From positions 496,001 to 560,000 of the forward strand of contig NZ_CP014327.1 in assembly GCF_000812665.2 (NCBI RefSeq): a stretch of 64,000 nucleotides of DNA. The letters are read 5' to 3'. Numbering within the stretch: the stretch's first letter is position 1; the number at the start of each line of letters is the position of its first letter. The notes beneath the pieces were generated by a model that had not been told where the DNA came from, did not search any database, and saw only the letters and a program-made list of their open reading frames with translations. Position numbers and translations under genes: made by a program. The stretch is from Falsihalocynthiibacter arcticus. GTDB taxonomy: Bacteria > Pseudomonadota > Alphaproteobacteria > Rhodobacterales > Rhodobacteraceae. Below, in pieces: positions 9,272 to 16,832 of this stretch.

Positions 9272-9895
9272 ATGTGGGATCGCAATCAAATGGCCGAACG
9301 GGCCGCGCAGGAATTACAGGACGGCTGGTACGTGAACCTTGGGATCGGCATCCCAACACTCGTTTCCAACTACATTCCCGAGGGCATCGAAGTGACGCTC
9401 CAGAGCGAGAATGGCATGTTGGGCATGGGCCCCTTCCCCATTGCAGGCGAGGAAGACGCCGACCTGATCAACGCTGGGAAACAAACGATTACCGAGCTGC
9501 CGCAAACCGCATATTTTGATAGCGCGCAAAGCTTTGGCATGATCCGTGGTGGCAAAATTGCCATGGCTATTCTCGGCGCGATGGAAGTTGCCGAAAACGG
9601 CGACCTCGCGAATTGGATGATTCCGGGCAAGCTCGTCAAGGGTATGGGCGGCGCGATGGACCTTGTTGCCGGCGTGGGCCGCGTTGTGGTCGTGATGGAT
9701 CACACGAATAAAAAGGGCGAAAGCAAACTTCTTAAGGAATGCACTCTACCCCTTACTGGACAAAAATGTGTTGATCGCATCATCACCAACTTGGGTGTTT
9801 TCGATGTGGTCGAGGGCGGCTTAAAGCTTATTGAACTCGCCGAGGGGGTGAGCGAAGAAGACGCGCGCGCCAGCACGCAAGCCACGTTGGTTTAA
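9272..9895 (+). CDS. scoB: Succinyl-CoA:3-ketoacid CoA transferase subunit B
   Basis: Subunit beta, 207 residues, the normal length. The catalytic glutamate is Glu46 in [11 protein letters not shown], the conserved SENG motif of class I CoA transferases, which forms the enzyme-CoA thioester. [10 protein letters not shown] near residue 26 is also characteristic. Together with ScoA it forms an alpha2beta2-type enzyme for acetoacetate or polyhydroxybutyrate-derived 3-oxoacid use. The pair is a two-gene operon. Confidence 0.95.
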   Translation: MWDRNQMAERAAQELQDGWYVNLGIGIPTLVSNYIPEGIEVTLQSENGMLGMGPFPIAGEEDADLINAGKQTITELPQTAYFDSAQSFGMIRGGKIAMAILGAMEVAENGDLANWMIPGKLVKGMGGAMDLVAGVGRVVVVMDHTNKKGESKLLKECTLPLTGQKCVDRIITNLGVFDVVEGGLKLIELAEGVSEEDARASTQATLV

Positions 9896-9908
9896 GCCGA
9901 GATCAGAA

Positions 9909-9942
9909 TATTTAAGGGCTGCATTTCTGGATGTGGCCCTAA
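9909..9942 (+). terminator. Hairpin after scoB, possible terminator
   Basis: The AGGGC and GCCCT arms, extended by flanking TTTA/AAA and inner GCAT/ATGT pairing, form a stem-loop 15-45 bases after the scoB stop. There is no clear T-run, so it may be an imperfect terminator or an mRNA 3' end stabiliser. The rest of the 140-base gap up to 10036 is AT-rich and shows nothing else I can name. Confidence 0.45.
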
Positions 9943-10035
9943 ATAGTAATCAAAATTTAGCTTTTTTACAGTTTTTGTTCCCAATTTGGAAACAGCATCA
10001 TATTCTTGCCCTAATTAGCATCTAAATCGCAGGCA

Positions 10036-11061
10036 ATGATGACGAGCACCCATACCCCAAAAACGGTAGAAACCGTCGCGCCCCTGCGCCTGCCGCCTGT
10101 GCATAGATGGCGCGACATTGCGCTATTTGCGGGACTTTTCGGGCTGGTGATTGCAGGGCTTTTTGGTATTGCCGCAGCAACAGGTTGGGAAGAAACGTGG
10201 ACGCACATTAAAAACCTCGCCGTTTGGCAAGTTGCGGTTTTGCTTCTGCTTTCCCTTGTGAACTACGTGATGCGTGGCCTGCGTTGGCATATTTTGGTGC
10301 GTCGGTTGGGGCTCGATTTGAACTTCTCTCAAAATCTACGCCATTTTCTGGGCGGCTTTGCAATGAGTGTGACCCCCGGGCGTTTGGGCGAATTCGTGCG
10401 TATGCGATGGATTCGCCGTGAAACTGGGGTGCCCGCGGAAAAAACCGCGCCATTGATGTTGATGGATCGGGCGAGCGACCTCGCCGTTATGGCGCTCCTG
10501 CTGGCGATCGGTTTACTGGCCGCTGCCAGTGGCCCTCGTGGAGCAATACCCGTCGTTATAGTAGCTTTGATGGTGGCGTTTGTCGTAACGCGCCCCACTT
10601 TGCTAAGGTTTGCAGTGAATAGCCTTTATAAAACCATCGGCCGCAAGCCACGCTTTTTTGTCCGCGTCCGGCGCGCGTCCGACAGTCTTGCCCAGTTTTC
10701 GCACGGCCCTACGATGTTCATGGCGCTGATACTGGGCGGTATTGGTTGGTTCGCTGAGGGGGCTTCCTTTTACTATTTAATGAGTTGGCTGGGTTCGGAC
10801 ATTTCGCTCGCAACCTGTGTCGTGATCTTTGTCTTTTCAACACTAGCAGGTGGGCTGACGGGCGCACCGGGTGGAGTGGGTGGTGCAGAAGCGGCGATGA
10901 TCGCGCTGCTGTCGCTCGAAGGCATTCCGCTTTCAATGAGTATTCCGGCGACTGCCGTAATTCGCCTAACGACCCTTTGGTTTGCGATTGCCATCGGGTT
11001 TGTGATTTTTCCAATTGCCGAGAAATATTCGAAACGAGGGGCCTATGCGCTGGAAGTCTGA
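10036..11061 (+). CDS. Polytopic membrane protein, LPG-synthase TM/UPF0104 family (flippase-like)
   Basis: A 341-residue inner-membrane protein with about eight helices. It has the two signatures of the lysylphosphatidylglycerol-synthase transmembrane (UPF0104, YbhN-like) family: GGFAMSVTPGRLGEFVR near residue 110 and TGAPGGVGGAEAAMIALL near residue 275. It lacks the soluble lysyltransferase domain of MprF, so only the flippase-like half is present. It overlaps the DprE1-like gene by 17 bases and is the first gene of that operon, so a role in moving a polyprenyl-phosphate sugar or lipid is plausible but inferred. Confidence 0.85.
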   Translation: MMTSTHTPKTVETVAPLRLPPVHRWRDIALFAGLFGLVIAGLFGIAAATGWEETWTHIKNLAVWQVAVLLLLSLVNYVMRGLRWHILVRRLGLDLNFSQNLRHFLGGFAMSVTPGRLGEFVRMRWIRRETGVPAEKTAPLMLMDRASDLAVMALLLAIGLLAAASGPRGAIPVVIVALMVAFVVTRPTLLRFAVNSLYKTIGRKPRFFVRVRRASDSLAQFSHGPTMFMALILGGIGWFAEGASFYYLMSWLGSDISLATCVVIFVFSTLAGGLTGAPGGVGGAEAAMIALLSLEGIPLSMSIPATAVIRLTTLWFAIAIGFVIFPIAEKYSKRGAYALEV

Positions 11062-12358
11062 AAAAGTAAGTGGATGGGGCCGCGTGTTGAGCGCATCAAG
11101 CGAAGTTGCGCGCCCTGAACGGATGCATGCCTTTGAAACCCTATCCGAAGGTGATTTGGCTCCGGCATTTGGCAATTGCCGCTCTTATGGTGATGCGCCC
11201 CTAAACAACAATGGCCGCAGCATTGATATGACGCGCCTTGATCGCATCCTTGAATTTGATGCCGAAACAGGCATTTTGGAAGTCGAAGCTGGGTGCCGGT
11301 TGGGCGAGTTGACCCGCCTTTTCGCGCCCCAAGGCTGGTTGCCTGCGGTGCTTCCGGGGACGGGATTTGCGACCATTGGCGGTGCGATCGCGATGGATGT
11401 TCATGGGAAGAACCATCACGTCGCGGGAAGTTTCGGCCAACATGTTGTCTCGATCACGCTGCTTGTGGATGGCAAGAAAAAGACGATCTCGCCCAAAAAT
11501 AATGCCTCCCTTTTCAAGGCCACTCTCGGCGGTCTAGGCCAAACGGGTATTATCCTCTCTGCTAAAATCACGATGCTGCCCTGCAAGGGCGACGTCATCA
11601 TGGTGACCGAGCGGCGCGTGGATGGGTTTGACGAATTCCTCTCCCTTCTCGACACCTCGTCGGCGACTTATACCGTTGGCTGGATTGACGCGACGGCCAA
11701 GGGGAACGCCTTGGGACGCGGCATTTTGGAAGAAGGTGAAACGGGGTCTGGCCTTGTTCCTGCGCGACAGAAATCCAAATCTATCCCCTTCAATGCGCCT
11801 AGTTTTGCGCTTTCGCCCCTCACCGTACGCCTGTTCAACAAGCTGTATTTCAAACGGGTGCCAGATCATGGGCGCACATTGGTTAAGCCGATCACCGATT
11901 TCTTTTTCCCCCTCGACCGGATTCACGACTGGAACAAACTCTATGGGAAACGTGGTTTCCACCAATTCCAATGTGTTGTCCCAATTGATCAGGCCCCTGC
12001 TCTGCGCGAAATGCTCACGCAAATAGCGCATTCTGGATTGGCGAGCCCGCTTGCTGTTTTGAAACGGATGGGTGAAGGAAGCGAAGGGTTTATGTCATTC
12101 CCAATGGAAGGCTACGCCTTGGCTGTGGATTTTCCCAACACCGAAGCGGCACGCGTTTTGATCCCGCGGCTTGAAAAACTCACCGCCGAAGCGGGTGGCC
12201 GGATTTACTTGGCCAAGGATTCTATGTCCAGTGGCGTACGTATCCGCTCAATGTATCCCGATTATGAAAAATGGCGCGACGAGGTCGAAAAATCCGACCC
12301 GAATGGTGCTTTAAAAACCGACCTTATCCGCAGACTCGAGCTTAGGAGCACAAAATGA
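11045..12358 (+). CDS. DprE1-like FAD-dependent polyprenylphosphoryl-ribose 2-oxidase
   Basis: About 437 residues from ATG 11045 (preceded by GAGGGGCCT; an upstream in-frame start lies inside the previous gene). Family: VAO-type FAD oxidases, most like mycobacterial DprE1, which oxidises decaprenylphosphoryl-ribose to the 2-keto form. Matching segments include CRSYGDAPLNNNG, AIAMDVHGKNHHVAGSFG, and near the C-terminus GYALAVDFP and YLAKDSMSSG, with the equivalent of the catalytic Lys418. The position of mycobacterial Cys387 is Ala360. The next gene is its expected reductase partner, overlapping by ATGA. Confidence 0.88.
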   Translation: MRWKSEKVSGWGRVLSASSEVARPERMHAFETLSEGDLAPAFGNCRSYGDAPLNNNGRSIDMTRLDRILEFDAETGILEVEAGCRLGELTRLFAPQGWLPAVLPGTGFATIGGAIAMDVHGKNHHVAGSFGQHVVSITLLVDGKKKTISPKNNASLFKATLGGLGQTGIILSAKITMLPCKGDVIMVTERRVDGFDEFLSLLDTSSATYTVGWIDATAKGNALGRGILEEGETGSGLVPARQKSKSIPFNAPSFALSPLTVRLFNKLYFKRVPDHGRTLVKPITDFFFPLDRIHDWNKLYGKRGFHQFQCVVPIDQAPALREMLTQIAHSGLASPLAVLKRMGEGSEGFMSFPMEGYALAVDFPNTEAARVLIPRLEKLTAEAGGRIYLAKDSMSSGVRIRSMYPDYEKWRDEVEKSDPNGALKTDLIRRLELRSTK

Positions 12359-13092
12359 CCGAAACATGGATCATTCTCGGCGCAACCTCGTCCATGGCAC
12401 GCGCCTTTAGCCGTGCCGTCAGCGAAAAAGGCGCAACTGTCCTCCTTGCAGGCCGAGACATGGACGATTTGAAAACCGCGGCCTTGGATTGCAAAACGCG
12501 CGGCGCGCGCAGGGCCGAAGCCGTTAAGTTTGACGCCCGCAAGCCTGAAGGCTTTGAAGCGATCATTGAGCGAGCCTGTGCCGAAGAAGGTCTCATCAAC
12601 GTCGCCTGTTTTGTCGGCTCGATGCCCGATCAATCGGAAATCGATGCGGACCCGAGTTTGATTGCCGGTGTCGTAACCGACAGCTTCACCGGCCCCGCGT
12701 GTTTCTTGCAAATGATCGCCCCCGAGATGGAAGCGCGCGGTGGCGGCGCGGTCATTGGGGTCGGGTCTGTCGCTGGAGATCGAGGTCGTATTGGCAACTA
12801 TGTCTATGGCGCGGCCAAAGCTGGTTTTCACACCTATCTTTCGGGATTGCGCAACCGTTTGAACCGCTCTGACGTGCACGTGATGACCGTGAAGCCGGGA
12901 TTTGTGGACACGGCAATGACATGGGGAATCGAGGGCATGTTCCTTGTGGCCTCGCCCGACGACGTTGCAGCAAGCCTGCTTAGGGCCGTGAAGAAAAAGA
13001 AAAACACGCTGTATACACCGTTTTTCTGGCGCTACATCATGCTGATCATTCGCTCCATTCCAGAGCCGATTTTCAAAAAACTATCGGTCTAA
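12355..13092 (+). CDS. DprE2-like short-chain dehydrogenase
   Basis: A 245-residue SDR whose Rossmann loop reads ILGATSSMARA (residues 7-17, in place of TGxxxGxG) and whose active site is YVYGAAKAG (YxxxK). This ATSSMA form and an extended hydrophobic C-terminus (TPFFWRYIMLIIRSIP) match the DprE2 group, which reduces the 2-keto-pentose to the arabinose epimer with NADH. It starts inside the stop of the DprE1-like gene (ATGA) and is clearly co-translated with it. It converges with the UbiA gene, overlapping by 4 bases. Confidence 0.87.
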   Translation: MTETWIILGATSSMARAFSRAVSEKGATVLLAGRDMDDLKTAALDCKTRGARRAEAVKFDARKPEGFEAIIERACAEEGLINVACFVGSMPDQSEIDADPSLIAGVVTDSFTGPACFLQMIAPEMEARGGGAVIGVGSVAGDRGRIGNYVYGAAKAGFHTYLSGLRNRLNRSDVHVMTVKPGFVDTAMTWGIEGMFLVASPDDVAASLLRAVKKKKNTLYTPFFWRYIMLIIRSIPEPIFKKLSV

Positions 13093-14522
13093 AACCCGAA
13101 CCATTGTTGCCAAAGCCCTGCAGCGTAGAACATGAGTGACAGCGTAAACATCAGGATCCCGAGTCCCTTTTTGTCTTTTAACGCAAAGATTATGGGATCG
13201 TGGTCCTGTTTACCTTGGTAGCCAAGGACCAACATGCGCACGAGCCAAATCGAAATCGGCAAAAGTGCGAACCAAAGCAATCCTTGGGAGGGGTAGAGGC
13301 TCGCGGCGTGGTCTGTGAGGCTGTAGAGAAAAAACAAGATGAGCGCGCCGATAATGCCGATAACCCCTAGATACAAAAGGGGTTTGCGATCTTGGCGCGA
13401 ATACCCTCGCCCGGGTAAGCACGCATCATCCGTGGCGCCATGTAGTTCAGTTAATCGCTTCACACTTCCTAGGGTTATGAAAATCGGGAAGATAAACACC
13501 AACATATAAAGGGAAACGTGAACCCCTCCTGCAGCGGCACCAGCCACGACACGTAGCGTATAGAGCGTCGCAAGCATAATCACATCTACCCAGCGCATCC
13601 GCTTTAATCGCATCGAATACGCCAGTGAAATCGCCATATAGAGCACGACGATAGCCATGAACTTCGCGCCCAGTAGGGAACTGATCCCTAAGGTTACAAA
13701 AGTCAGCACCACATAAAGCAACATGCCGTGCTTGATGGAAACCGCACCGCTGGCAAATGGACGGTACTTCTTTTTCGCGTGGACGCGATCTGCCTCAAGA
13801 TCCAAAAGATCGTTAATAATGTAGATGGACGACGCCGCCGCGGAAAAGGCCACAATACCCAGCGCGACACTCAACCATGGCGCAAGCGCGAAATCATGTG
13901 CCGCCAAAAGAGGGAGCAAAAGGAGGATATTCTTGACCCATTGATGCGGCCGCATCGCCCGAAGGACGTCTTTTGGAGCGGTGCCATCGTCGATTTCGGT
14001 AACAGTACGCCCGCGCGCGCGTAACTGGGCCGCTTCTTTTGGAGCCCCGACAACAATTGCGGCATCGCCCTTCTCCCAAATTTGCATATCAACGGGTTCA
14101 TTTCCCGCATAGTCAAACCCGCCTTCACCAAACCGTTCGACAAGGGCCGCCGCTTTTTCCGCGCCCTTCATGTTTGTCACACCGTCTGACGCAAATGTTG
14201 TGCCTGTGTGCCCACTGGCCTGCGCAACTGCGGACACCAACTTCTGGTCAGACGCCGACGCCAAATGAACGGAGCGCCCCTGCCCCTTGGCTGCTTGTGC
14301 GAGGGCCTCGACCTGTGGATTCACGGGCAACAAGTCACAATTTAGATCGGCGATCTCGGCAAGCTTCGCCTTAAGGAACGCGCGATCATTAATATGCGCC
14401 ATGCAAACCTTGAAGGTTTTGGTTGGATGTTTACCAAGCCCAGCCCAAAAACATTCAAAGAGCATGTCGGTCTTGAGATAGGTTCCATCCACATCCAAGA
14501 CCAACGGTTTTTGTTCACCCAC
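13089..14522 (-). CDS. HAD phosphatase-UbiA prenyltransferase fusion, decaprenyl-phosphate phosphoribosyltransferase-like
   Basis: About 477 residues from a GTG at 14522 that overlaps the stop of the lytic transglycosylase; an upstream extension to 14660 lies in that gene and is not family-like. Residues 1-190 are a HAD domain with LVLDVDGTYLKTD (nucleophile Asp10). Residues 200-477 are a polytopic UbiA domain with NDLLDLEADRVHAKKKYRPF starting at Asn237, matching the Asp motif of the enzyme that links phosphoribosyl pyrophosphate to polyprenyl phosphate. The HAD half could remove the 5-phosphate of the product. Opposite strand to the DprE genes, but adjacent and convergent. Confidence 0.87.
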   Translation of the reverse strand: MGEQKPLVLDVDGTYLKTDMLFECFWAGLGKHPTKTFKVCMAHINDRAFLKAKLAEIADLNCDLLPVNPQVEALAQAAKGQGRSVHLASASDQKLVSAVAQASGHTGTTFASDGVTNMKGAEKAAALVERFGEGGFDYAGNEPVDMQIWEKGDAAIVVGAPKEAAQLRARGRTVTEIDDGTAPKDVLRAMRPHQWVKNILLLLPLLAAHDFALAPWLSVALGIVAFSAAASSIYIINDLLDLEADRVHAKKKYRPFASGAVSIKHGMLLYVVLTFVTLGISSLLGAKFMAIVVLYMAISLAYSMRLKRMRWVDVIMLATLYTLRVVAGAAAGGVHVSLYMLVFIFPIFITLGSVKRLTELHGATDDACLPGRGYSRQDRKPLLYLGVIGIIGALILFFLYSLTDHAASLYPSQGLLWFALLPISIWLVRMLVLGYQGKQDHDPIIFALKDKKGLGILMFTLSLMFYAAGLWQQWFGF

Positions 14523-15422
14523 CTGAAACCTCGTTTTTATTTGCAAAGACACACCCGTCCGAAACCAATTGCGGCGGGGTGAGGCACATTCCGCGTGCGA
14601 CCTCCCAAGCAGCGAGGACTTTAGGGACGTAGCCCCGTGTCTCTGTATAGGGCGGCACACCGCCGTTTTTGATAACGGCGTTTTCGCCTGCGTTATAACC
14701 AGCGAGCACCATCATTGGGTCGCCTTCGAATTTTTCCATCAGCCAATCGAGATAAGCCACGCCCCCCGTGATGTTTTGCTTCGCGTCCGTGGTATCTTTC
14801 ACGCCAAAGCGCTCAGCCGTTGCAGGCATGAGCTGCATCAGACCATTTGCGCCCGCCGAGGACGTCACATCCGTACGCCCCCCGATTCCACGCTGATAAT
14901 AGCCAATGCCAAGGCGGGAGAGACTTTCGTACCAATTGTTGCAATCATTATTTCTGTGCCGTGGGCAAAAGTAATGTCCTGCAAGGTTTGCAAGCGTGGA
15001 CTTAGGTTTGCGAGCCCTGATGGCGCTTTTTTGAGGTGCAACACTGCCGCGCCCAACCTACCCGGTCCAGAATCTGAAATTTTTGGAGAAATAACCGACC
15101 AATACCAGTCGAAAGCATCTTTTTTGGGAATGGCCTCTGCCACGATTTTTTCACCGTCTTCATTTTCGTCCAGAGGAACCTCTTCACTCTCTGTTCCATA
15201 CAGGCGCTCGTTTAATGCACGCGCACGCGCCACGGCGGCCTCCTGCACACGAGCTTGCTCAACGGGATCAATCTGCACCGTAATTTTTGGCGGCGCCCCC
15301 CGTTGCGGGACTTTAAGGCGCTTGAAAGTAAAGTCCTCTACGGGCGCTGGCGATTCCGCCTGCGCGCTCATAGCAAAACAAACTGCTACTGCTCCGAATA
15401 TCCGCCCGTAGATCCGCTTCAT
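14515..15422 (-). CDS. Lytic transglycosylase (SLT family), frameshifted as written
   Basis: A periplasmic muramidase-type enzyme that cleaves peptidoglycan glycan strands. The N-terminal piece (start 15422) has a signal peptide ending near residue 22, a coiled-coil/linker region and the catalytic glutamate in IISVESGG. The C-terminal piece has GANGLMQLMPATAERFGV, VAYLDWLM and LAGYNAGENAV, the typical SLT motifs. The frames join if a G is added to the six-G run (plus-strand C 14878-14883), restoring ES-GGRTDVT-SSAGANG with family spacing and 302 residues. Likely an assembly error. Confidence 0.9.
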
Positions 15423-15557
15423 GCGGTTTTTATCCTGCTCGTTTATTATTTCTACGTGCAGTGTCGCAAATAAATCGACTTCTCGCTAGCAAAACCCATG
15501 AAAAAGATTGGCAAAACGGCCATATTCGGCCCGAAACTCAGCTTCTTTATAAGAAAA

Positions 15558-15573
15558 TTAAAACTATTTTAAC
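15558..15573 (+). promoter_or_regulatory. CtrA-type site TTAA-N7-TTAAC (1)
   Basis: TTAA at 15558-15561 and TTAAC at 15569-15573 are separated by exactly 7 bases. This is the full consensus for the cell-cycle regulator CtrA, which activates pilin genes in Caulobacter. It is about 207 bases before the flp1 start. Confidence 0.58.
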
Positions 15574-15620
15574 TATTAAACCCTTTGTTTTCAGCGCGAT
15601 AAAGAAAAAATTATCAATAA

Positions 15621-15635
15621 TTAACGTCCCCTTAA
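15621..15635 (+). promoter_or_regulatory. CtrA-type site TTAA-N7-TTAA (2)
   Basis: TTAA at 15621-15624 and TTAA at 15632-15635, again with a 7-base spacer (CGTCCCC). The first half is TTAAC. The spacer is GC-rich, so this is not just part of an AT tract. It is about 145 bases before the flp1 start and 48 bases from the first site. Confidence 0.58.
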
Positions 15636-15779
15636 ATATGTACTTTTCGTGCCCAAATGCTGCCCCAATCCGAAGGCTATATATGTACATCCAAGACGCA
15701 CACGGGGCCAACAAGAGGCCGGCCTACACAGCGTGAACGTCAGGGCGTGTGAGTAAAATGAATTCTTAGGAGAGACACA

Positions 15780-15974
15780 ATGACTAACTTTATCAAAAAC
15801 TTCGCAAATGATGAATCCGGTGCCGTAACTGTTGACTGGGTTGTTTTGACAGCCGCAATCGTTGGCCTTGGTGTTGCAGTTCTTGCAACTGTTAAAGACG
15901 GTGTAACCGAACTGTCCGAGACTATTTCGACACAGGTTGGCGCGATCACTGTTGACAACGGTCAAACCAAATAA
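15780..15974 (+). CDS. flp: Flp-type pilin (first copy)
   Basis: A 64-residue class IVb pilin. Basic leader then ESGAVTVDWVVLTA: cleavage is expected after the Gly of SG, leaving AVTVDW. Canonical Flp has Glu-Tyr at mature positions 5-6; here they are Asp-Trp. A single hydrophobic helix (about 16-40) drives filament packing. Good ribosome site (AGGAGAGACACA). It is 61/64 identical to the second copy. Confidence 0.92.
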   Translation: MTNFIKNFANDESGAVTVDWVVLTAAIVGLGVAVLATVKDGVTELSETISTQVGAITVDNGQTK

Positions 15975-16114
15975 AACTGCCCTGCTAAATGCTTCTTTAC
16001 GGGATTTGGCCGCAAAAACTCCATGCAACATTCAAGATGGTGCCACATTTTGCCGTCAAACTTCATACAAGATCTGAATTCCTCAAACAATCAAACTCAA
16101 AAAGGATTAACAAC

Positions 16115-16309
16115 ATGACAAAATTTATCAAAAACTTCGCAAGCGACGAATCTGGTGCCGTAACTGTTGACTGGGTTGTTCTTACCGCTGCAATCGTTGG
16201 CCTTGGTGTCGCAGTTCTGGCAACGGTACGTGACGGCGTAACAGAATTGTCCGAGACTATTTCAACACAAGTTGGCGCGATCACTGTTGATAACGGACAA
16301 ACTAAATAA
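16115..16309 (+). CDS. flp: Flp-type pilin (second, near-identical copy)
   Basis: Also 64 residues, differing from the first copy only at residues 3 (Asn/Lys), 10 (Asn/Ser) and 39 (Lys/Arg), so it is a recent tandem duplicate. The ATG at 16115 with AAAAGGATTAACAAC upstream is chosen over a longer frame starting at 15989. Same GAVTVDW processing site and helix. The 140-base gap between the copies has no ORF. A strong terminator lies 29 bases beyond the stop. Confidence 0.92.
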   Translation: MTKFIKNFASDESGAVTVDWVVLTAAIVGLGVAVLATVRDGVTELSETISTQVGAITVDNGQTK

Positions 16310-16337
16310 AATCCAAGCACACTTTGGTTTGGGCATG

Positions 16338-16367
16338 CCGCGTTCCTTATTGGAGCGCGGTTTTTTT
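16338..16367 (+). terminator. Rho-independent terminator after the second pilin
   Basis: GCCGCGTTCC pairs with GGAGCGCGGT (one G-U pair) around a five-base loop and is followed by seven T. It would end or attenuate the pilin transcript, letting pilin mRNA exceed that of downstream assembly genes. Confidence 0.88.
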
Positions 16368-16381
16368 GTTGGGCATTAGCA

Positions 16382-16395
16382 TTTGTGAACACAAA
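16382..16395 (+). promoter_or_regulatory. Operator-like inverted repeat upstream of the third pilin
   Basis: TTTGTG-AA-CACAAA is a perfect 6-base inverted repeat with a 2-base centre, in the gap between the terminator and the third pilin. A wider GCATTT...AAATGC pair surrounds it. It could be a regulator binding site; no known consensus is claimed. Confidence 0.35.
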
Positions 16396-16502
16396 CATAC
16401 CGTGTGAAATGCAAAAATCTGCCACAATCCCGCCCCACAATACCTACAGATCTCGGTGAGAAAATCGGTGTTAAATATCCTACAGAAAGAAGGAATGAAG
16501 CC

Positions 16503-16688
16503 ATGACTAACCTTTTCAAAGCTTTTGCAAAGAGCGAATCCGGCGCAGTCACTGTTGACTGGGTTGTATTAACGGCGGGCATCGTCGGTTTAAGTATTGG
16601 TGTGATTTATTCACTCGCAAGCTCCTCATCCAATGTCGCGAGTAACATCAGCGAACAAGTGGCCGAAATTGAAGTCATTTCCGATTGA
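16503..16688 (+). CDS. Flp-type pilin or pseudopilin (third, divergent)
   Basis: A 61-residue Flp-family protein with the same leader and processing region (ESGAVTVDWVVLTAGIVGL) but a quite different C-terminal half, Ser-rich (SLASSSSNVASNISEQ). It has its own ribosome site (AGAAGGAATGAAGCC) and follows a terminator and an operator-like repeat, so it may be expressed separately. It could be a minor pilin or an alternative major one. Confidence 0.88.
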   Translation: MTNLFKAFAKSESGAVTVDWVVLTAGIVGLSIGVIYSLASSSSNVASNISEQVAEIEVISD

Positions 16689-16743
16689 TCTTTGTTTCCG
16701 TTTTAGAGGGAATTCTTAATTTTCCCGCTGAAACACCACGGAT

Positions 16744-16773
16744 TTGACACAATCAGCGCGCAATATTGGTTAT
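16744..16773 (+). promoter_or_regulatory. Possible promoter upstream of cpaB
   Basis: A perfect -35 hexamer TTGACA at 16744-16749 lies in the gap between the third pilin and cpaB. A weak -10 candidate (GGTTAT) follows 18 bases later. A small GGGAATT/AATTTTCCC hairpin precedes it at about 16709-16727. Tentative start of the assembly-gene transcript. Confidence 0.35.
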
Positions 16774-16832
16774 CGAGTAACGGCTTTTCCGGCAGCTGTC
16801 TGAGAAAAGCAACAATAATGAAAGGGCAGAAA

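Larger units (their letters stand above)
15423..15779 (+). promoter_or_regulatory. AT-rich upstream region of the flp/tad locus
   Basis: A 357-base gap between the divergent lytic transglycosylase and flp1. It is much more AT-rich than the neighbouring coding DNA and contains no ORF with coding character. It holds two perfect TTAA-N7-TTAA elements (annotated separately). A TATATA stretch at about 15679-15684 could be part of a -10 region. The flp1 ribosome site is TTAGGAGAGACACA. Expected function: main promoter and control region of the pilus operon. Confidence 0.6.

Noticed and set aside
14569-15411. 280-residue plus-strand open frame
   Set aside because: It is antisense to the lytic transglycosylase, has no ribosome site and no family-like motif; it is a shadow frame.
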